Positions 56,911 through 64,000 of a DNA stretch of 64,000 nucleotides are shown piece by piece; the stretch's first letter is position 1; each line of letters begins with the position of its first letter. A program made the translations under genes and the position numbers. Source of the DNA: Pelobates cultripes (Eukaryota; Chordata; Amphibia; Anura; Pelobatidae); NCBI GenBank assembly GCA_933207985.1, contig OW240916.1, positions 137,314,832 through 137,378,831 of the forward strand. The letters run 5' to 3'. The notes below the pieces were generated by a model. The model worked only from the letters and a program-made list of their open reading frames with translations. It was not told where the DNA came from and searched no databases.

Positions 56911-57749
56911 TATTATATATATTTTTTACTGTATTAATAAAGGAATATTGGCTTTTTATTATAACTTTGCCATATATCTCCTTTTTTTTTAATAATTATT
57001 TTATTTATTTCCTGGTACCTGATCACTCTTTACCTTGGAGTCTACATACAACCAAGAATCCTAGGTGGGGATTGTACCACTTATGCGAGTATACTGAGCA
57101 GTTTTATTCTGCTCATCTCAATGTGAGTATTTTTTATTCTTTCATTTTATTCATTTTATTTATCCAGTGAGCACTATATTGTGTTTTTTATTCCTTTTCT
57201 CATACGGAGGAACTGTCTTCACCTATATCCTACCAGTGGGGGACAAACGCCACTGAATGCCAAACACACTAGAGCAAGTTTGTGCTCTGAAATAGGTGAG
57301 TGTATTACCTCCCTATTATTCTCCTATACTCTCAGTTATCTACAGACAATCTACACTATTGGATTTTTTGTGTTCTCTTTATCTTTCATGGTTTCCACTG
57401 AATCAAGACTACATCTACATCCACATCTACTTTAGAAGATCCTGTTTTTTCACTCCTGTGCCATAAACAGTAAGAGATGGACACCAAGTACTGAAATTTT
57501 CATCCATCCACTGGAACTTATTATAAGCACACCAAATATTTGGACTATTTATTATACTTTGTTCTTATTTTATAGTTTTTAGTGTATTAAAATATTTTAT
57601 ATTTATTTGTTATAGCGCGACCTATATTTCTTCTGTTTTTGCCATTTCTCTTTTGAGGATTTTAGAGGGAACCTCATATTTATAGGTTGCTGCTATTCAC
57701 TTGTTTCTAATCTTCTAGTATATCACGCAGCGCTGATCCATTTCCCTTT

Positions 57750-58947
57750 TTGTATTTGTTCTTTTTCCCTCTGGTGATAGCAGCTGTGTGCACCATAATA
57801 GCTATGTCTATTTTTTATTATAGAAGAAACTATACCATAGACATAAATCATGCCTTTGACACAAATAATAGTGCATCAATTTACAATGAACAACCAATAT
57901 GTAACCAACAAGATCTATTTAGGCAATTAGAGAAATCACTAACCTCAGAAATTAAATTGAAATGGGAGATAGCTACTCTCAAAAAATATATAGATGAAAA
58001 AATTACTCCAAGAGGCCTAAGATTATACAAACTACCCACCACAGATCAAGATGATGAGGAGTTCATGAATGACTGGTTTAATAAACTAGAGGTGTGTACG
58101 TTCGGCCTCATGGAAACCCTAATCTTAAAAAAAGTAAAAAACTTTCTGTACTAGATAGCGAAATAAATCAACTTAAGGATAGATTATTACCATTTACAGA
58201 AACTCATTCTTACAAACAAAACTCGGTTTTGATTCAAAGCAAAATTGAGAAAGTGGAAACAGATACCAAACATATTAAAATAAAAAATATGTGAGAGACA
58301 AACAAGATTATAGTAATAATCAAATTAGGACATATAACCAACACAAAAAGTACACCACTGACACATCCACAATAAGAAATAGATATCAAGAACACGAACA
58401 CACTTATCACACAAATTCTTACCGTCACAATAAATCACAATATCACTCCTCCCCACCGCCATCATACCGCCACCGTTCAGTCAATTATTACCCTCACAAT
58501 AGACAGAAACCCTTTACTCACTCTCACATGCATCACGACAGAAAATTCCCATCTCCAAATAGACAAAGAGCATCACACAATTACAAGACATCTACTTATT
58601 CAACCATAAAATATCACAAATCACCAGATTATCAAAATCTTCCTCATTATACAACCACTAACAGATCCAGTTTTACTCAACCTTTAACACCTAGGCCACA
58701 GAGATCTAGGTTTGGTCACAAACATCCAGATCCTCCCAAGTCACCACCTAATTACACCCACAACAATAGATATCAATTATTATCCATTGATTCAGAAATC
58801 GAGGACAATTTTTTAGACATTCGCACACAGAACCTACCTCATACACAGACTCCATACTTACCCAGAACAAGGAAAAGAAGTTTAAGTATAGAGGAAGGAG
58901 AGGAGGTAGAAGACTACAAAAGAGAAAGGAAGGAGAGACTACAATAA
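57750..58947 (+). pseudogene. N-terminal region of the Penelope-like polyprotein (function unknown)
   Basis: Open frames in three phases: 57750-58154 (a hydrophobic segment FFFPLVIAAVCTIIAMSIFY, then a charged coiled region with QDLFRQLEKSLTSEIKLKW), about 58094-58291 (VLDSEINQLKDRLLPFTETH) and 58291-58947, a low-complexity part rich in His, Tyr, Ser, Asn and Arg (SPPPSYRHRSVNYYPHNRQ) ending in an acidic/basic stretch. Frameshifts link them, so this was probably one protein region before the RT. No ATG begins the first segment. I recognise no domain. Confidence 0.6.
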
Positions 58948-60649
58948 ATATAGACGAGAAAAAACTAGGCATTTTTAACCTTTCCCAAAAAGTTTTAACA
59001 TCTACTCAAATTTTAGTCTTAAGTAAAGGTCTTAAATATGCCCCCACAAATTCATTTAAACCCTTTCAAGCATTCCTGGACATAAACAAGTTTGTTAGAA
59101 AAGCAACAATAAAAAAAGATTTTTTGCCCAAAACAGTAACATCCCTGCAAAATCAAGCCCGTTACCACAAATTTCGGACCCTGTTACAACTACTGAATGT
59201 TCTATTACACATACCAATTTAAAAAATTCTTCTAAATTTTATCCCTCTAATTTTAAATCAGGTTCTATAGAAGTCTTTGAGAAATTAGTCCTTCAAGACT
59301 TTGAAAAAATTAAACACACTAAATATGATCACCAGAACCTTACACAGAAGGAATGGAAAGCCCTAAAGGAACTTCAAAAAGATGAAGATATTGTTATTAA
59401 ACCCGCCGACAAAGGTGGGGGTTTAGTTATTCAGTCTCAGGCCATGTACAGGAAAGAAGCAAACCGCCAACTTAGTGATCCTGAAGTATATGACAAATTA
59501 CCTTATGACCCTACTTCTAAGATTAAAGAAAATTTAAGTATATTTTTGAAAAAAGGATTAGATACGGGTATTTTAAAAAAACATGAATTTGACTATCTCA
59601 CCATCCCTTATCCTAAAATCCCAGTTATTTATTTTCTACCGAAAATTCATAAAAATGCGAGAGAACCCCCTGGGAGACCAATTGTATCGGGTATTAATTC
59701 TGTTCTATCTAATCTTTCCGAATACATTGACATTTTGCTTCAGCCTCTGGTCAAACAAACCAGATCATATTTGAAAGATTCTATGACCCTTTTATCTTTT
59801 TTAAATGATTTTAATTGGAGCCATGATTATATATTGGTAACATGTGATGTGCAATCACTGTACACTATAATTCCCCATGATATTGGATGTCAATCAGTAG
59901 AGAGGTTTTTAAAACAAAATAGCTCCATCTCAGATCCCCAAATTGATTTTATTATACAAGGTATAGGTACAATCCTTACGAACAATTATTTTTGGTTTTT
60001 AGATTCATTTTATATACAAAAGAAAGGTACGGCTATGGGAACCAGGTTTGCCCCCAGCAACGCTAATTTGTTCATGGCCGACTGGGAAGCCTCGGCAGTT
60101 TGGGGTGACCATGACTGGCGGGCAAACTTGGTTTCCTATTTCCGCTATATTGACGATTTGTTTTTTATTTGGCAAGGTTCTGAAACCTCTTTAAAGCAGT
60201 TTTTAGAATTTTTAAATACAAACGACAGAGGCATAGTTTTATCTTCAGATTTTAGCAGAACGTCAGTTAATTTTTTGGATTTAAATATTTTTATTAAAGA
60301 TGGTTGCATCCAAACTAAAACTTTTTTTAAAGAGGTCTGTACCAATACGATTATTGATCAAACTAGCTGTCATCACAAACCCTGGTTGGACGGTATCCCA
60401 AAAAGCCAATTTCTCCGCCTACACCGAAATTGTTCTCAAGATGCTGATTTTAATGTTCAGTCCACCTCATTAAGAAATATGTTTTTAGATAAAAATTATG
60501 AAGCAGAGAAGTTAAACACAGCCTTGGAGGCAGTAAAAATGAAGGAAAGGAAGGATCTTCTCGAATACAAAGTTAAAAAAGCAGACCCCCCTCAATTACC
60601 TATTATATTGGATTTTAATAATAAGAATAAAATTTTAAAAAAATTCTAA
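58948..60649 (+). pseudogene. Penelope-like reverse transcriptase, unit C
   Basis: The N-terminal block IFNLSQKVLTSTQILVLSKG and FVRKATIKKDF (58970-59120) are in one frame; a 1-base change in the T-run near 59120 moves the rest to another frame, which runs open to 60649. Motifs: KPADKGGGLVI (about 59400-59430), FLPKIHKN, GRPIVSGINS, the first catalytic Asp block LVTCDVQSLYTIIPHD, KKGTAMGTRFAPSNANLFM, and FRYIDDLFFIWQG with the catalytic DD. All RT motifs are conserved. The frame is cut by the same 7-A run as in copy B. Confidence 0.95.
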
Positions 60650-61224
60650 ACAAACACTGGCATATTCTAAAACAGGATAATCTTTTAAAAGATTATATCC
60701 CAGATAAACCAAATGTTGTGTTCAGAGGAGCTCCTAACTTTAGAACAATTCTTACTAAGAATTATACGAAAGAGAATGTATCACAGAATAAAAACTTTTT
60801 ATCTAGGCCAAAAGGTTGTTTTAAGTGCAATAAATGTATTGTGTGTAGAACTACAAAGAAAATTACAAACTCTAAAACTATCCACTTTTCCTCTAATATA
60901 ACTAAAACTTCCTATACAATTAAAGAATTTATAGGTTGTAATACCAAAAATGTTATATATTTATTGGAATGCCCATGTGAACTTCAGTATGTGGGCATGA
61001 CTAAAAGATGCCTAAAAGTAAGATTGGCAGAACATTGCCGTAATATTAGAAGAGGTTTTGAAAATCACTCAGTTTCTAAGCACTTTCTTATACACAATAA
61101 AGACCCTACTCTTCTAAAAGTAATTGGGATTGAACAAGTTACCCTCCCATGGAGAGGTGGAGATATAACTAAAGCTTTAGGAAAAAGGGAAATGTATTGG
61201 GTTTTTCAACTCAAAACCCTCTGA
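60646..61224 (+). pseudogene. Penelope-like GIY-YIG endonuclease, unit C (C-terminal loss)
   Basis: Same frame and variants as copy B (CELQYVG, CRNIRRG) but a 21-bp deletion after AAAACCCTCTG brings a stop at 61222-61224, so the last residues (CPEGLNAEFDLFNFL in copies A and B) are lost. The nuclease core is retained. Confidence 0.92.
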
Positions 61225-62084
61225 ATTTGACCTTTTTAATTTTTTATAAAAAAACTCTTCTAAAAATAATTAATTTATTTATATATATATATATTTTTTT
61301 TTTTCTCTCTCACACATAGCTTTGTATAATTTATGGCCTTAGTACCATGCCAGTTCTATATAGGGCTCTTAATTGATGTATTTATTTACTTTTATTTTTA
61401 CTATACTCTGTAATAACACCAGAGAATGATGAGAGTGCAAACTACAATTTTAACTTTTTATTTATTTTATTTTACCCTTTTTTCTAGTGGCATGTTACAG
61501 CAGATCACTAGGAACAAATGTTTCTGTGTAACTATTTGGTGTAAGATTATTGCGAGCGGCACCTTTCCCCTACCCCTTTTCGGTGATGTCGGACGGAGGC
61601 GTGCCTCTTTGTGTTAGCCTCCGTCCGAATCACTACATGTCCCAAGGGTATTTGCGGCGGATGTTGCCGCCCCCTAGGCTGACGTCAGACGGAGGCGTGT
61701 TGTATTATGCCGACCTCCGTCTGAACTGCCGCCTTCCCTTCTATGCGAGCAGCTTATCACGTGGTCGCGGAGGTTCGCGACCACGTGACCGCTCACTACA
61801 TTTCCCAGCCTGCACTAATACATCATGTGATCGCGTTATATTGCGATCACATGACTCTTTTAGTTTTCTTTATATGCTCATTTATATTACTCGTTTTATC
61901 ATTATATTTAAACTATCAATATATATATTGTTTTACAAACATCATGTATCTTTCCTCTTATGATTTCACACTTTTACATTATTATCAATTGTATTGATGA
62001 CGTCATTTTGGCGCCAAAATTTGAATTAACATGTTTTATCTAAGTTTATATAAGTATCCATGTACCAGGTTGTTTTTTACTATT

Positions 62085-62124
62085 GCCAGTTGATAAAGCC
62101 CTGTGTGGCGAAACGCGTTTTGGC
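62085..62124 (+). ncRNA. Hammerhead-like motif, copy C
   Basis: Identical to copy B across GCCAGTTGATAAAGCC and GGCGAAACGCG. Same reservations as for copy A. Confidence 0.35.
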
Positions 62125-62849
62125 TATTATATATATTTTTTACTGTATTAATAAAGGAATATTGGCTTTTTATTATAACTTTGCCATATATCTCCTTTTT
62201 TTTTAATAATTATTTTATTTATTTCCTGGTACCTGATCACTCTTTACCTTGGAGTCTACATACAACCAAGAATCCTAGGTGGGGATTGTACCACTTATGC
62301 GAGTATACTGAGCAGTTTTATTCTGCTCATCTCAATGTGAGTATTTTTTATTCTTTTATTTTATTCATTTTATTTATCCAGTGAGCACTATATTGTGTTT
62401 TTTATTCCTTTTCTCATACGGAGGAACTGTCTTCACCTATATCCTACCAGTGGGGGACAAACGCCACTGAATGCCAAACACACTAGAGCAAGTTTGTGCT
62501 CTGAAATAGGTGAGTGTATTACCTCCCTATTATTCTCCTATACTCTCAGTTATCTACAGACAATCTACACTATTGGATTTTTTGTGTTCTCTTTATCTTT
62601 CATGGTTTCCACTGAATCAAGACTACATCTACATCCACATCTACTTTAGAAGATCCTGTTTTTTCACTCCTGTGCCATAAACAGTAAGAGATGGACACCA
62701 AGTACTGAAATTTTCATCCATCCACTGGAACTTATTATAAGCACACCAAATATTTGGACTATTTATTATACTTTGTTCTTATTTTATAGTTTTTAGTGTA
62801 TTAAAATATTTTATATTTATTTGTTATAGCGCGACCTATATTTCTTCTG

Positions 62850-63462
62850 ATATGGTATATAAGAACCTAGTTCTGACTTGGTGGTTAGCCAGTAGGTAGT
62901 TGTGCCAGCTAGGTCAGCTGAATAACGCGCCCCAGAGCGCTTGCTCGCTTATTAGGGGAAGGAGCACCTTAAAATAGAGGGGAGGGGGGTGGGGGTAAAT
63001 GCAGGGCATGGTGACTGGCTGTCAGCTTGCAGAGCCAGATAGAGGTAGCGGACGTATGTTTATACAAACTAAAAGTACATAAAATATTGGTGAACTTATA
63101 TTAAAATAATACAGTATCAAACATTGTTAGGCAAAACTATGAGCGGCAGCACGGGCTGCAGTCCATGCTGGTTTCAGGTAGGTGAGTCAGGTGTGCCCGT
63201 TCTTGTTCCTCTGGGCACAAATGGGTTGATGTTTGCGACAGGCCCAGGGCCTGAAGGAAAGCCGGTGCTTTCGATTTGTGCGCTAGGAGGTGCATTTCGC
63301 CTGCTTTCTCTGCCATCAGTCGGTTCTGCCCCCATTTATACGTGATGGTGTGCTCTCGAAGCTGCTGGGTAATTTGTCTGAGAGACCGTCTCCATGTCAG
63401 AGTGTGCCTGGAAATGTCTCTATAAAAAGTTAGGTGCGCCCCTTCAAAGGGAACCGTGGGCG
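62850..63462 (-). pseudogene. L1 ORF1 C-terminal domain remnant (antisense)
   Basis: Minus strand reads PTVPFEGAHLTFYRDISRHT, LTWRRSLRQITQQLREHTI and TYKWG (about 63350-63460), then HKSKAPAFLQALGL, matching IAIYQDLSRYTLQARRAL, QYRWG and FMRTLGLP of the ORF1 at 36401-37411. The rest towards 62850 is GC-richer and probably L1 spacer. The Penelope-like array therefore ends next to, or inside, another L1. Confidence 0.75.
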
Positions 63463-63786
63463 AGATGCTTTCAATGCTTTCCTATGGGGAATTTAGCGAT
63501 GCTGGAGGTCCTCACATAGCATGAGGACGTCCAGCAACGCTATAGCACAGAAAATCTGTGCTATAAACCAGGAAGTGCCCTCTAGTGGCTGTCTAGTAGA
63601 CAGCCACTAGAGGACTAGTGGCTGTCTAGTAGACAGCCACTAGAGGAGGAGTTAACCCTGCCATGTAAATATTGCAGTTTATGAAAACTGCAATATTTAC
63701 AGTTGCAGGGTTAAGGGTAGTGGGAGTTGGCACCCAGACCACTCCAATGAGCAGAAGTGGTCTGGGTGCCTGGAGTGTCCCTTTAA
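63463..63786. mobile_element. Truncated multi-hairpin TTAA MITE
   Basis: The right end GGAGTGTCCCT-TTAA lies at 63786; the left end is missing where it meets L1. The hairpin TAGTGGCTGTCTAGTAGACA is present twice in tandem (about 63577-63645), a unit duplication not seen in the other copies. Other hairpins are shared with 16281-16764. Confidence 0.8.
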
Positions 63787-64000
63787 GTTCATATTCAGTT
63801 CTGACAACCGTTTGATTTATGTTTTCTCATGGAGGCAACTTTAAAAGTAAAAATTGTTACTTTTACAATTGTCCTCAATGTTACAACCCCCTAGATTGTT
63901 TTAGTTTATATTCCACACTTTGATTTCAGATCAGTACATTTTTTAAATCCACAAATGTTATGTTCTGTGCTACTAATCTTTGTGACATTACATTCCATTT
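63787..64000. other. No feature recognised
   Basis: Short A/T-rich sequence at the window edge without recognisable coding or repeat content. Confidence 0.5.

Larger units (their letters stand above)
54841..57635 (+). mobile_element. Penelope-like element, direct partial copy B (pLTR-like)
   Basis: 5'-truncated copy starting at the head-to-head junction, in direct orientation with the full unit C that follows. It ends at TATATTTCTTCTG (57635), the same end as copy C (62849). A partial copy placed upstream of a full unit is the typical 'pseudo-LTR' arrangement of Penelope-like elements. It differs from copy C by few visible changes. Confidence 0.93.
57636..62849 (+). mobile_element. Penelope-like element, full-length unit C
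   Basis: A 5.2-kb unit between two copies of the TATATTTCTTCTG terminus (57635 and 62849). It contains the upstream region, RT, endonuclease and 3' terminal region. Its 3' 2.8 kb (60066-62849) repeats copy B. Family: EN(+) Penelope-like, with a Cys motif before the GIY-YIG domain as in Neptune-type elements. No intact full-length frame. Confidence 0.93.

Noticed and set aside
56336..57435. Frames of 84-137 codons repeated in all three PLE copies
   Set aside because: They lie in the non-coding terminal region with GC-rich hairpins. They recur only because the copies are nearly identical, and they match no protein family I recognise.

Overview
The window is a piece of a vertebrate nuclear genome, most likely an anuran amphibian. 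It has one recognisable host exon (the last coding exon of a KLF9-type zinc-finger gene), no compact or operon-like gene structure, and a dense, multiply nested landscape of transposable elements. TTAA-flanked TTAAAGG MITEs, CR1 and Tx1/L1-like LINEs, hAT elements and EN(+) Penelope-like elements together fit a frog. The species cannot be read from the sequence.

Layout. 1-4661: intron upstream of the KLF9 exon, with hAT-like composites and TG-rich minisatellites. 4662-4891: KLF9 last exon (two and a half zinc fingers), followed by a long A/T-rich 3' UTR. 7.1-17.7 kb: intergenic sequence with hAT and TTAA MITEs, and a diverged Penelope-like endonuclease remnant (13.99-15.9 kb) split by a TTAA element. 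17.8-35.8 kb: an old antisense L1 broken into pieces by a 3.3-kb hAT element, two small MITEs and an antisense CR1. The CR1 is itself split by an 815-bp solo LTR and a 4.2-kb hAT element that contains another hAT element. 35.9-49.9 kb: a 5'-truncated L1 whose ORF2 holds a near full-length L1. That L1 carries a solo LTR between ORF1 and ORF2 and a 4-kb hAT composite inside ORF2, which in turn holds a 2.1-kb TTAA element. 49.9-50.8 kb: another hAT-like composite that runs into a 100-N gap. 50.9-62.85 kb: a Penelope-like array made of one inverted partial copy, one direct partial copy and one full-length unit, with a poly(A) retroposon in the inverted copy. 62.85-64 kb: an antisense L1 ORF1 remnant and a multi-hairpin MITE.

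Many insertion boundaries could be fixed to the base because target-site duplications are visible (8 bp for hAT, TTAA for the T2/Kolobok- or piggyBac-like elements, 5 bp for the LTRs, 11-16 bp for L1). Only the KLF9 exon looks like a functioning host gene. All transposon reading frames seen here carry stops, frameshifts, deletions or insertions, although the large L1 and the Penelope-like copies keep recognisable catalytic motifs. The most interesting points are the structure of the Penelope-like array (covarying hairpins, splice-donor-like sites and hammerhead-like motifs in its terminal region) and a recurrent 'palindrome plus TG-minisatellite' cargo carried by hAT-type elements with different ends.
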